Positions 10,045-20,476 are shown, counted from the stretch's first letter. The stretch is 64,000 nucleotides of DNA from Limonium bicolor (GCA_023374045.1 CM041779.1:272524062-272588061); one strand, 5' to 3'. A program made the numbers and translations. The notes: a model not told the origin generated them from the letters alone.

Positions 10045-13000
10045 TGTAACACCCCAACCCGAAATCCAATAACCTGAACGGCGATCACTCCCAAATAAAA
10101 TACAACTGCAGCGGAAATAAATACAACAACCGGGCGGTATTACAATGCCGTTGGCCACCCTTGTGACCAACAAGGCTAACTCCAAATACAATCTCCAAAA
10201 GTCACGGTCTGAATACGAATACAATCCGAGATACTAGGAATCAAACTCAAATGTAAAATACTTAAGTAAAAACAATATCTAGAAGAAGACTCCCATAGCT
10301 TGAATCTACCCCACCTACACTCGGTGTGGTAATCTTCTCAACTTCAGGTACCTGAAAAATGGGGGTGCCCCCAAAGGGGCTCAGCAAACAATGCTGGTAT
10401 GGAAAACGTGCAGCCCATCGTCTACCCCACACCAACTACTTTGTCGAATACATGCAGTTCATTTTTATAAAGCTGTAAACAAGCATATATGAGATAACAA
10501 GTATCCATACAAGGACAATAATGTCACAAGAACAAGACTTCAGAAGGTCAAGTTAGTGAACTGTAATCTTTAATGATAGTCGGGTCCACACAATGGGACT
10601 GACAGGTATAATGAATATCTCAAATAGTGAGGTATAGTGACCTCGTTAAGATTGAAAGGTTGGGAAATTAGTCCCTCAGAAGAAAACGTAGTTAACTCCT
10701 GTACTGAGAAATGTGGGAATCGACCCTCGAGAGGAATGAAGTCTCCCTCTCCACTGAACTGTTGGGAATTGAACCCTCGAGAGGAATAAAGTCTTCCTCT
10801 CCACTGAAATGTTCCGTCGCGACGTATAACTGAATAGGAGACGACCTGAGACAGGTACAACTCCTGTAGCATGCATGGCCAGATCCAACTGGGCTCCTCG
10901 TTCTCGTAGTATAGAATTGTTAGTGTCATATAAGACGTTAAACAAGAACACAATGTGTATTGTCAATTATCACGTTTAGGATAATGACGTTTGTTATAAG
11001 TGAAGTTAGTGAGAGACTTGTACAAGTTCTCGGTACAATAAAGGCAGGTATTTAATCCACTGGTATTGTAGTGTTTATGCGTGGGACATACACGTCGTAG
11101 TTAGCATCATTCACGCATAAAAATACACACAGTGCACAAGAGTAAAAACATTTTACATTAATTATCTTGGTCGTTATTCAAACAACAGATAGCACACAAG
11201 CCGGTGTAATCCGGTAGAAAACAGGTTGCAAGAATCCCATACCGTTCACCGTAGACTGTACTTGTTTTAATTCCCGGTCAACGTCTGGTCAAACAAAGTC
11301 CTAGAATAGGATTAACTGAGAGGGTTAATTTATGTTACCCTTATATAATAATTCTATTGGATCTTTTAACAAATCGTATTGTTATTTCATGTGAGGTTTA
11401 TTTCTTTTAATTACCTCATGATTTCATGTACAACTTATTTGTTATTCCTTTGATTTATTTATAAATCCTTTAATGTACATGTAGTATTTATTTATTCATG
11501 TACTATGTTTGTTGTTTATTTTGATTGTCTAGGTGACATAACAACTTATAATTCTTAACTATATTTATGTCATACATGGACATAATATTCTTATAGTTTT
11601 TATTATTCTCCTCCTTAACCATAATTATAATTATTGGTTACCTTTAATTTCCTTATAACTATATAAGTCATAGTTTCATCTTCATAATTCCTTTAATCAA
11701 AATTCTTTCTTCTAATTCCTCCAAATCCACATAGGACCTATATTTATTTAAATCTAAATTATTACCCTTATATTTCGGTTATTTACAAAACAACCACATT
11801 AATTCATAAACTTTACATTTAAATTCTAATCTCTCATATAATAGTTTTAATTCCTTATTTAATTAAATCACAAAACTACCATTAATATTTTGGTATATAC
11901 TTTTAAATATTGTAACTTTGAAAATTACAACTTAGCCCCTCCAATTCTCGGCCTATATATATATATTTCTTATAATTGCAATTTAGCCACAAAATCTTAT
12001 AATCTTTACATAATGCCTTATAAACTATAGTTTTAATTTTAATTCTCCATAAATGCCGAATATATATATATATATAAATTCTTAAATTACCAAACTAACC
12101 CCAAAGTAATTCGGCTTTGTCATTTATTTTTCCTTAATTACATTTTTATCCCAAAACTTTATAATAGTTTCTTAATAACTTATAAACTATAGTCTAAATA
12201 TTTAATTCCTCAAAATTTCGAAGGTGAACCTAATAAATCTCTTAATTATGAATTCGCCCACTAATAAGTTCCAAACTTTCATAACAACTTTTATAAATTA
12301 CATAATAGCCCAAAACTTTATAAAATGTTATTTTAACACTTGTTTAAATTATCTAAAATTCATAAACTTAATTCCTAACCTTATATTATATTATAATTAC
12401 ACCAAACAGACCCTTAACTCTCGGTTTTCACATTAAACTCACCAAACTTTGTAAAAATTACATTTAAGCCACATAACTTAATTAATTAGCCATTTAAGCT
12501 CTAATAAAATATTTTTAACTCACCAAACTTTATAGTATAAGTTTATATACATAAGTAGCTCATAAAAATCTATTTTTCACTTAGACAATTCGGCCATAAT
12601 TAAATAGCTACCATATAGTATATAAAAGTGGATTTATATGTCATAATAAATATACATAAATTCATATGAGTCATATAACTCATGTAAAAATTATTGTAAT
12701 GTCTTATATTGATTCTTAGCTCAAATAAAGTATTTTTTGCCCTTGACATTTCGGCTTGAACTTATATGTAACATAAATAAATTTTGTGACACAAAATGTG
12801 TCTTAAGGTAAATATTTCCATATATGTTATAGATTATATTTTTGGCATATAATACCATATAGTTTCGGTTTTAATTAACCTAGGAGATGTACATAATTTT
12901 TGTATAATTTTTAGGAGCTTAACAAAGCTTATAACATAATTTTACTTAGTAAACTTACTTCATAACAAAGGTGGTTAAGTGCTTGAACTCTTCTTGAATC

Positions 13001-14884
13001 TCCAAGCTTTCTCCAAGAAATTTTGATGCTCCCTTCGGTTATATGCAAGTGGTGAAGGAGTTTAGGAGTTAGATCTTCAATAAAGATCTTAGATTTGTAA
13101 GTAGTTTTACAAGAATTTACCTTAAGCTTTTCTCCTTATAATTTCGGCTCACTTAAGGTGGATGAAGAACAAGTTTTCCTTCATGAAAATGAAGAAGAAA
13201 AGAGCCTTAGAAGAGATAGAAATCGGTTACACAATAAAATGTGCTTTAAGGATTTTCAAGCTTGAAAACTACCTTAAGATAACCTTGAGATGCTCCTTGG
13301 TTTATGTTGGTTTTGGACAACCTCCTTGGAACAATAGTTGATGCCGAAATGCTATGGTGTGCTAGGAAGAGTTTTGCTTCAAGGCTTGACAAGAAATACT
13401 AGTAAATTACCTTAAAGATGAAGATAGAAGTTAAAACTCCATTAATGGACTTAAGAGCTTCAAAGGAAGAAGATGAAGCAAGAAGAGAGAGGAGGGAGCC
13501 TTACCAATTCGGTGGTGAAGTGTGCAAGAGGAAAAATGAGACTAAGCTCACGTAAGAAGAGAATGCAATTTGGAATTTGATTTTTGTTTTGTTAATTTTT
13601 AATGTCAAATGACTATTCTTTTTCCTTAGTTTATTACATGAGTTATTGGCTCAATAAATGCCCCTCTTTCCAGCATGTGTTCGGCTATAATGCAAGACAA
13701 GGCAATGTGGAGGGAAATAATGGTGAGCTAAATGACAAGGTAAGAAAAGTAAGGTTTATTCTTTTGATTTTTCTAAGTTTGTAACTTGTCTTCTTCTTCT
13801 TGTAGGTGGACGATTTGAAGGCCTGAATGGAGCTTACCAACCGGCCATTAAGAGCTTGGGACAAGCATGGAAGGTCACATGGAAAAGAAAGAAATCAAAA
13901 AGGTGGAATCTAGATCTACTTTTTGCCTTTTTCATTTTGTTTTTGTCTAGCACACATGGTCTTGTTTCCCTTCATAATTTCGACAGCATGGATCTCACAT
14001 GAGACTTATATTCTTCTGTCATTAAGTATTATAGCACATGGGAAGGTGAGTCACCATGTTCTATGCCTTTTATAAACTTTAAATGCAAATTTTATACTAG
14101 TTTTTGCACATAAAATCGGCCCCTATAGAGCACCTGGTTTGACACTGCCTCCAACTGATTTAGAAGGTCATTTTAACCCTATTTAATATTCTTAATTCGT
14201 GGCATGTCAAAAACTACAAGACAATTGCGTAAAACACGTTTTCGTGACACCCGAAGGTGTGTTTTTGTGCTCTAAGGAAATTTTGGGAAATAAATTGTTT
14301 TTATGAGTTCCAAGTGTTTATAAACACTTATTATAGTAAATAATGATATATTAAGACATTACATTAAGTTATATGGGGTTACATCAACCCACGACATAAT
14401 TTACGGGCCATCGGGACACTCCCGGGCAAAAAGGAGCGCTAAGAAATACTCCTGAGGTTTTTGTTGAATTTTGAGAAACCACTTCGTGGGTTCTCTTTAT
14501 AATGGTTAATAATGATGTTAGGAACTCTAAGAATTAATTTTATAGGAGTTCGTGCCACCTCGGCACTCCTCCAGGCTTTTCGTGCTTTAAGGGGCGTGCG
14601 TGAGCACTCCCGAGCATTTTGCGTTTTTGACTGAATATAGCCTAGGGAATATGTGTATATATTCATATAATGAGTGTATGACCATTTGGTTTGAGTTTTA
14701 GAAGGTCATACAAGGTCATGCTTGATCACATGTTTCTAAGGCGTTTTAGCGTTTATGGTGAAACAACTATTTTTACGTAACATTTTCATGCATGGGTTTG
14801 CATGCGTACGTGAAATGATTTATATTTGGGTTATACTCCATTAAATAATGGTTTTATAACATTAATTAGATTTGGGGTATTTCA
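10045..14884 (-). repeat. Element 1 3' LTR (4840 bp)
   Basis: Plus strand begins tgtaacaccccaacccg and ends ttggggtatttca. Matches 35572-40455 along its length with scattered substitutions and many 1-3 bp indels. Preceded on the element strand by PPT 14901-14885. Contains a doubled unit of about 53 bp (gggaatcgaccctcgagagg type) at 10710-10815 and long AT-rich stretches at 11330-12950. No protein-coding signal found. Confidence 0.93.
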
Positions 14885-14901
14885 ATCTACCCCCCTTAAA
14901 A
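14885..14901 (-). other. Terminal polypurine tract of element 1
   Basis: Minus strand TTTTAAGGGGGGTAGAT directly abuts LTR start TGAAATACCCC. The same motif precedes the 3' LTRs of elements 2 and 3. Confidence 0.9.
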
Positions 14902-14972
14902 GGACTTCGCCCCGAAGTCTCATATCTAAATTTATAAGGTTGTGGGGAATCAAGTTCCGTTAGGTATCCACA

Positions 14973-14999
14973 ACTTGATCTAGTTTTTAGGGATCAAGT
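14973..14999 (-). other. Conserved 3' UTR hairpin, element 1
   Basis: The 8-bp inverted repeat acttgatc / gatcaagt is separated by 11 nt, about 90 nt from the LTR. Equivalent stems occur in the 3' spacers of element 2 (25613-25634) and element 3 (54301-54322), with different loops. Confidence 0.5.
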
Positions 15000-15282
15000 C
15001 CCAAGTCTCTATATTCCTAAGTTCACAGTGTACATCAAACACAACAGGAATACTTTGGAACAATACAGTGTAATGTAATAAACACAATCACATTTCATAT
15101 CAGGTAGTGCAGCGTAGTGCACATGAACTTTCCATTGTAGTGTAACGAAGTACACATCAGCAAGTGGAAGTACAAAGTACATTCAAATACAGTGTTACAC
15201 AAGAACACATACAAGACAAGGTGTCATAGAAATGCACAGAAGTGCAACAAAAATGCATAATAACTCATAAACGAAAAAGGCT

Positions 15283-15298
15283 CTACCCCCCCAAAAAG
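15283..15298 (-). other. Internal polypurine tract of element 1
   Basis: Minus strand CTTTTTGGGGGGGTAG followed by AGCC, about 35 nt after the pol stop codon and 380 nt before the terminal PPT. Its context (gggggcgtacccctctttttgg) resembles the internal tracts of elements 2 and 3. Confidence 0.6.
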
Positions 15299-15331
15299 AG
15301 GGGTACGCCCCCGTACCCTAGACTAAAGTGT

Positions 15332-16126
15332 CTAGTCGGTAAATAATGAGGGAAACTTCGCTCGCATATCCGCTTCTAGTTCCCATGTGGCCTCCTCAAC
15401 ATCGTGGTTCGACCAAAGAACCTTCACGAGGCTCACAGACTTGTTTCGAGTCTCTCGTGTCTTTCTATCTAAGATTCGTTGCGGTGTCTCCACGTACCGC
15501 ATTGTTGGTTCTAATGATAGTGTCTCTGGTTGAAGAACATGAGAAGGATGAGGCATGTATTTCTTAAGCTGAGACACATGAAAAACATTGTGTACTTTGC
15601 GTAACTCTGCTGGCAAATCAAGTCGATATGCCACAAGGCCCACCCGCTCTATGATAGCGTAGGGTCCTACAAATTTCGGGCTTAGCTTGCCCTTCTGTCC
15701 AAATCTGAATACACCCTTCATGGGTGAAACTCGTAGAAATACCTGGTCGCCAACCGCGAACTCAAGGTCTCGTCGCCTCTCATCAGCATATGATTTCTGT
15801 CTGTCTTGTGCTGCTTTCATGTTATTTCTGATTTGTTGTACTTCTGCCTGAACTTGCTCCAAGTACTCAGGCCCAATGATGACGGTCTCACTAGACTCGT
15901 CCCAGCACAATGGTGTGCGACATGGTCTGCCATATAAGGCTTGAAAAGGTGACATCTGTATAGAGGCGTGATAGCTGTTATTGTATGCAAACTCGATGAG
16001 ATGTAATCTATCTATCCAGCTGCCCTGGAAATCCAAAGCACATGCTCGTAGCATGTCCTCTAAGGTCTGAATAGTCCTCTCTGACTGACCATCTGTCTGA
16101 GGATGAAATGCTGCGCTAAGCTTCAA
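15332..16126 (-). pseudogene. Integrase C-terminal half with chromodomain (element 1 pol, last segment)
   Basis: Open frame of 264 aa, the final part of the pol polyprotein. It starts inside the integrase catalytic core: the third acidic residue of the D,D-35-E triad lies in the segment FHPQTDGQSERTIQTLE at about residues 8-24. Then come the GPY/F-type module (KLSPKFVGPYAIIERVG, around residues 147-163) and a C-terminal chromodomain near residues 215-262 (ETPQRILDRKTRETRNK, then EEATWE). In chromoviruses the chromodomain steers integration towards particular chromatin. An in-frame TGA at about 16161-16163 separates it from the upstream part, where the family normally has Arg, consistent with CGA-to-TGA mutation. 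Confidence 0.9.
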
Positions 16127-16162
16127 TTCAGTGCCAAGTGCTTCGCGAGTAGCTCGCCAATA

Positions 16163-16735
16163 TCATGAGAGAAATCTAGTATCTCGATCTGAAACAATAG
16201 TCTTTGGTACTCCATGATGTCTGATAATCTCTTTCTCAAATAGTTCTGCCAACTTTGGCACTTTCCAAGTGTCTTTCATCGGAATAAACCTAGCAACTTT
16301 AGTCAGTCGGTCAACAACAACCCAAATCATGTTTAGTCCTCCTCTCGTAGGTGGTAGTCCCACCACGAAGTCCATAGAGATATCATAAAACTTCCATTCA
16401 GGAACTGGCATAGACTCTACCATACCTCTTAGTCGTCTATGTTCGAATTTCACTTTCTGACAAGTGAGACATCGAATCACATATTCTGTCACATCGCCCT
16501 TCATACCACTCCACCAGAAATACCTCTTTAGGTCTTTGTACATCTTAGAAGCTCCTGGATGGACAGATGTGGTAGAAGTGTGGGACTCTCGAAGAATATG
16601 CTCCTTTATATCAGTGCTGTCTCTGGGAATACACAATCTACCTTTTAATCTGATCAACCCATCATCGTGTAGCTGAAACTCATACTTCCCACCTTCAAAT
16701 GTACCGTCAGACAGCTTCTGACTAATCTCCATCAT
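16163..16735 (-). pseudogene. Integrase N-terminal half (element 1 pol)
   Basis: The 190-aa segment contains the HHCC zinc-binding domain (HILRESH, then CLTCQKVK, roughly residues 45-95). It also has the first two catalytic Asp of the integrase core: DISMDFVVGLP near residue 120 and VSDRDTRF near residue 183. It is bounded by TGA codons on both sides (16736-16738 upstream, about 16161-16163 downstream). Integrase inserts element cDNA into the chromosome. Reading is colinear with the neighbouring pol segments, so the stops are point lesions rather than gene ends. Confidence 0.9.
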
Positions 16736-17206
16736 TCACTGATCATTCTGCTGTGCGCTACGTATGTCGTCTATAAGGCTCGAGCTAGCCACAATGGCAT
16801 TTAAGGAATGTGCTCGTCGACTCAATGCGTCAGCTACTACATTAGCTTTTCCCTCTTTGTACTGCAAATCAATGTCATAATCCTTGAGAAATTCAACCCA
16901 TCTTCTTTGTCTCATGTTTAACTCCTTCTGGGTGAATACATACTTCAAACTTTTGTGATCCGAATATACGGTCATCTGGACACCATACAGGTAGTGGCGC
17001 CAGATCTTCAATGCAAAAACAATTGCTCCAAGCTCCAAGTCATGTGTGGGATAATTCTCCTCATGTTTCTTCAGCTGTCGGGAAGCGTAGGCGACTACCT
17101 TCCCATTCTGCATGAGTACACACCCTAATCCTCTGCCTGATGCATCACAGTAAACTTCATAACCCTCTGTGCCTTCAGGTATAGTCAAAACTGGTGTTGA
17201 TGTCAA
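16736..17206 (-). pseudogene. RNase H domain (element 1 pol)
   Basis: The 156-aa segment is a Ty3/gypsy RNase H. It has the first catalytic Asp in [10 protein letters not shown] (residue 21), the acidic residue in [13 protein letters not shown] (about 65), [10 protein letters not shown] (about 90) and the conserved ADALSRR end (about 131). RNase H degrades the RNA strand of the RNA:DNA hybrid during reverse transcription. An in-frame TAG just upstream (about 17213) cuts it from the RT connection region 17215-17371, which is itself open and reads as the expected GLAGYYRRF segment. Confidence 0.92.
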
Positions 17207-17371
17207 AGCATTCTACAAATACTGGAATGAGGTCTCACATTCTGTAGTCCATGTGAATGGTGCGTCCTTCTTCATTAAACTGGTCATAGGTTTTGCTATT
17301 TTGGAGAAGTCTCTGGCAAACCTCCTGTAGTAACCTGCTAACCCGAGGAAACTCCTGATATCAGTCACTGT

Positions 17372-17920
17372 CTATGGCCTAGGCCAGGTGCGAACTGCTT
17401 CTATTTTTGCTGGATCCACTGCGATCCCAGCATCTGAGATAACATGTCCTAGAAAGGAAACTCGGTCTAACCAAAACTCGCACTTGGAGAACTTAGCATA
17501 AAGCTGGTTCTCCCTTAAGATCTCAAGTACATGTCGGAGGTGACTCACATGCTCTTCCTTAGTCTTTGAATAAATTAGGATGTCATCGATGAATACAACC
17601 ATGGTCTTATCCAGCTGCTCTCTGAATAATCTGTTCATTAAATCCATGAAGACTGCTGGTGCATTTGACAAGCCAAAAGGCATAACTGTAAACTCATAGT
17701 GGCCGTATCGTGTTCTGAACGCTGTCTTTTCTATGTCTTGCTCCCTGATAGGTATCTGATGGTATCCTGATCTCAAATCGATCTTTGAAAACACCTTCGC
17801 TCCTCTTAACTGATCAAACAAATCAACGATTCGTGGTAGTGGATATTTGTTCTTTACTGATACTGCATTAAGCTCTCTGTAATCGATGCATAACCAAAGG
17901 CTTCCATCCTTCTTTTTCAC
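17372..17920 (-). pseudogene. Reverse transcriptase palm/fingers (element 1 pol)
   Basis: The 182-aa segment has all main RT motifs: [17 protein letters not shown] (residues 2-18), catalytic Asp in [11 protein letters not shown] (48), MPFGLSNAP (80-88) and the FIDD box (110-113), then FLGHVIS. A 1-bp expansion in the A run at 17921-17926 shifts the frame from the upstream SPWGAPVLF segment, and an in-frame TAG at 17372-17374 ends it in the connection region. Catalytic residues are intact, but this copy cannot make a continuous pol. Confidence 0.93.
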
Positions 17921-17998
17921 AAAAAAGCACTGGTGCTCCCCAAGGAGATACGCTAGGTCGTATGTATCCCTTGTCTAATAAATCTTTCAGCTGCTCCT

Positions 17999-18718
17999 TC
18001 AACTCAGCCATCTCTGCTGGTGCATACGGTATGGTGCCTTAGCTATGGGACCGGTACCTGGTAGTAATTCAATGGAGAACTCTACCTCTCTGGGTGGCGG
18101 TAAGCCTGGAAGCTCCTTTGGAAAAATATCTGGAAATTCTGACACCACTGGCATATCTGGATCAAAATCAGGGTCGTGCTCTACATCTTGAACATAGCAT
18201 AAGTATACTTCCTTCTGCTTCCTGACGTGTTTGTACATGGACATAGCAGATATCACTTTTATTGATGGTGCTCTAGGGCTCTGGCGGTATGATACTGTCA
18301 CTCCTAATGGGCTCTTAAGTAACAGTCTGCGCTCTGCACAAAGAATGCAGCCTCTGTGCCGCCCCAACCAGTCCATCCCGGCTATAACGTCGAATCCTAG
18401 ACCTCTGAACTCAATAAGGTCAATAGGAAATTCCTCCTCCTTAATACGGATAGTGGCTCCTCTATAAAGACGAGTGCAACTGATCTTCTCCTTAGACGGG
18501 AGTGCCACCTTAAAATCAGGTAACTCTACAGCGTCTAGCCCCAACTTCCCCGCAAGCGAAGGCGAAACGAAAGTATGTGAGGCTTCGGAGTCAAACAGTA
18601 CTAATACATCCACTCCATTAACAGGAAAGGTACCAGTGAGGATCGCGCCGCCCTTGCTGGCCTCCTCCTCAGTAAGAATACTTAAGGCACCTTCTGTCTC
18701 CTTAGCACAACCTAACAA
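17999..18718 (-). pseudogene. Retropepsin-type aspartic protease and pol linker (element 1)
   Basis: The open frame of 239 aa begins just after a candidate intron acceptor (18724 or 18711). The protease active site appears as LFDSEASHTFVS at residues 41-52; the usual D-S/T-G-A reads D-S-E-A here, so the glycine is lost. The distal protease part (FDVIAGMDWLGRHRG) is present, followed by the linker to RT (ELPGLPPPREVEFSIELLPG). A 1-bp loss near 18021-18024 shifts the frame before the [17 protein letters not shown] segment. The protease would process Gag-Pol; the DSE substitution alone would probably inactivate it. Confidence 0.88.
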
Positions 18719-18724
18719 CAGAAT

Positions 18725-18841
18725 CTAGGTAAGTACTTTGATATATGATGGGGTCTAAAGACATTCACTTTCATAACAATAATGCTTCATTGATGAGATT
18801 ATCTCCTTTCAGATGTCCAAAATCAATTACAACACTAGTAC
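18725..18841 (-). other. Candidate intron between AlkB block and protease (element 1)
   Basis: The minus strand starts AA|gtactag and ends cttacctag|ATTCTG after an AT-rich 117-nt stretch with no reading frame. An alternative acceptor is gttgttag at 18712. The donor lies inside the last codons of the AlkB frame, so splicing would remove its stop codon. The simplest donor/acceptor pair does not keep the protease phase (2 versus 0); an acceptor further in (ccttaag, inside the protease frame) would. Assignment is tentative. Confidence 0.35.
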
Positions 18842-19625
18842 TTTCTAAAAGTCAAACTTAATCTTCCTGGTTTCAAGTGAGTGGTGTTTATCACTGTCGA
18901 AGGTTCTGTGTTTAATTTAATCCTTTTAATTCCATGGTATAGCAACCTTGACTTTCCACCCATTATTAAAACATCTCCTGAATTCAATATGATTTTCTTT
19001 GCAAGATCCACACGCTTCTGCTCGCCATAAAGGAACTCTGCGTCATCTCCAATTGACAAAGACAATACTGGTATCCCCTGATCGAGGGACCCTTGTGTTT
19101 CATCCTTGTCTTGATGTAGCCCTAAGCGGCCTCCTTCTTCATAGAAGTTGATGATACATAGATCAGCCCTTAGATTGGGAACTGGATCTTCTTCTAGCTG
19201 TTGAGCTGTATTAACTGCTTGTTCCACAATTTGTAAAATTCTTCTGGGATTTTTGGTACTTGTGCTCCATCTCCATTTCTTGTATCCTGGTAGGTCTTTG
19301 AGTAAGGATTCCAATCCTTTCCTAAGCACATCATTTTCAGCTTCATCTTTGATCCTCCTGGAAATTCTGGAGTGTAGAACCCTCCTGGTCCTGCTCCCAA
19401 TTCTTGACATCTTCTGATGATTGCAATTTGTGTCTCCGGTGTTAGGTATCCTTTGAGTAATATCAAACCTGGTTGGATAACCTTACCTTGTTCGTTCCCT
19501 GGTTCTTGTACTTTGATAATGTTTTCTTCCAGGGAGGGCGGTGAGGGGATAGGAAAGCATATCTTATAGCTTTCTACGTGGTTTAAATTTCTACTAGTGA
19601 GTCTTATTAGTTCTTTCCTATGCAA
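18835..19625 (-). pseudogene. AlkB-family Fe(II)/2-oxoglutarate dioxygenase domain inside the retrotransposon
   Basis: Two overlapping minus-strand frames make one domain. Frame A (19625-19194) has QPGLILLKGYLTPETQ, GAGPGGFYTPEFPGG and the nucleotide-recognition segment. Frame B (19410-18835, 191 aa) has the catalytic core: NFYEEGG (88-94), metal ligands H99 and D101 in LHQDKDE, GDDAEFLYG (121-129), SGDVLIMGGKSRLLYHG with the distal ligand H159, and the 2OG-binding pair R183 and R189 in GRLSLTFRKY. One missing base near 19195-19235 shifts A into B. This family removes alkyl or methyl groups from nucleic acid bases by oxidative demethylation. The sequence style is plant nuclear ALKBH1-like (the At3g14140/At3g14160/At5g01780 group, from memory) rather than the AlkB of plant RNA viruses. 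It lies exactly between the Gag zinc knuckles and protease, on the element strand. Activity of the ancestor is inferred; this copy is broken. Confidence 0.92.
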
Positions 19626-19701
19626 CTAGGCAATCAAGGCATGCAAGCACTCATTCACATCATCCATTGCTCAATATTGGTTCACATGGGTTTAGAAGTA
19701 C
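19574..19701 (-). other. Candidate intron joining gag zinc-knuckle exon to AlkB exon (element 1)
   Basis: Donor CCAG|gtacttc at 19701; acceptor ccacgtag|AAAGC at 19574; a branch-like actaataa lies about 45 nt upstream of the acceptor. The 128-nt stretch has stops in the gag frame. The donor leaves phase 1 and this acceptor restores the AlkB frame, whereas nearer acceptors (cctag, catag) give immediate stops. This supports an in-frame gag-AlkB junction but is not proof of splicing. Confidence 0.4.
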
Positions 19702-20040
19702 CTGGGTTGGTAGAAGGACCAGCCTCATCTGAGCGGTCCGTGACATGCAGGGCGGGTCCCGATGCTGGGCCTTTGCCCCTATTTCCCTGAGCCTGGTTTG
19801 TTGGTGGAGGGCGAGTATCGCTAGCTCCATTCTTAGGGCCGGTGTTTACCTTTGCTCCCGGGCGGTAGTTCCTGCTCTCCGGGTTCTTAATGCACTCGAA
19901 GGCTTGGTGTCCCCATATCTGACAGTGGCGGCACTGGACTTTCTCCCCTTGGCAGTCTACGCCGGGGTGATCCTTTCCACAGTGTCTACAGTTGAAGCGG
20001 CGGACATACTTCTGGCCCGTGTTTAAGCCAGGTCCAGAAC
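19702..20040 (-). pseudogene. Gag exon with two zinc knuckles (element 1)
   Basis: Encodes the nucleocapsid region: CRHCGKDHPGVDC and CRHCQIWGHQAFEC, then a basic Pro/Gly-rich tail ending in a Ser/Asn-Pro segment. Knuckles bind genomic RNA during packaging. Element 4 has the same pair (CKRCGKDHPGVDC, CRYCHKEGHREFEC) in its fourth gag exon. The exon start is set by the acceptor cattag|GTTCTGG at 20041, which keeps phase with the upstream exon; the end is the gtacttc donor at 19701. Confidence 0.85.
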
Positions 20041-20128
20041 CTAATGAAATCAAGGTCAATTATACATTCCAATGGTACTGAAGTAATCACAAAAGTCTCA
20101 AATTTAACTGTTTGATTAGAGTGCCTAC
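20041..20128 (-). other. Gag intron B (element 1)
   Basis: 88 nt, TAAGG|gtaggc ... tttcattag|GT, phase 1. Element 4 has an intron at the equivalent place and phase (63727-63811). Removing it joins the basic linker to the zinc knuckles in frame. Confidence 0.8.
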
Positions 20129-20369
20129 CCTTAGATGGGTAGGTTTTCTGTGGAGTTGCCGCTCCGTAGGTTCCTGACTGGGGGTTCCCAGTAGTTTGGT
20201 TTCCCTTCCCTTGATAGGACCCCTGGCCTCTCTGATAGGGTTTGTTCCTTCTGTTGGAGTTCCCCTACTTGGCATCTTCGCCGCCAGGTCCATCCTTTCT
20301 CTTTTGGGAGCTCAAAGCATCCCTTCTCTTGCATGTAATCTCCACAACGGAGGCAGCATGGTAACATTC
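20129..20369 (-). pseudogene. Gag middle exon, basic linker (element 1)
   Basis: Starts ECYHAASVVEI directly after acceptor ttcag and continues as a Lys/Arg/Gly/Asn/Gln-rich linker. An in-frame TAG at 20265-20267 (after GGEDAK) breaks it. Element 4 has a 74-nt intron at the corresponding point that is absent here. It ends at donor AAGG|gtaggc. The N-terminal six residues match ECYDAAS in element 4. Confidence 0.8.
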
Positions 20370-20459
20370 CTGAAATCTCAAGGTGTAAATTTCCAAATCT
20401 CCCATGACGGAGTATAATAGGTAATAAAATTCTATCTGGTCACATTTCTCCTGCTTTAC
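20370..20459 (-). other. Gag intron A (element 1)
   Basis: 90 nt, TTGCAG|gtaaag ... gatttcag|GAATG, phase 0. Equivalent to intron 1 of element 4 (63315-63393). Read through, it carries stop codons. Confidence 0.8.
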
Positions 20460-20471
20460 CTGCAAGCTGGT

Positions 20472-20476
20472 GGGGA
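20472..20476. other. Target-site duplication of element 2 (left)
   Basis: gggga before tgtaacacc; repeated at 34771-34775 after the other LTR. It falls in the gag coding sequence of element 1. Confidence 0.9.

Noticed and set aside
10570..10966. Minus-strand frames of 96-127 codons in the LTR of element 1
   Set aside because: They span a 53-bp tandem duplication in the LTR and are broken differently in the other LTR copy.
18835..19625. AlkB block as part of an integrated plant RNA virus
   Set aside because: No viral replicase or capsid sequence is adjacent, and the residues resemble plant nuclear ALKBH1-like proteins more than flexivirus AlkB domains.
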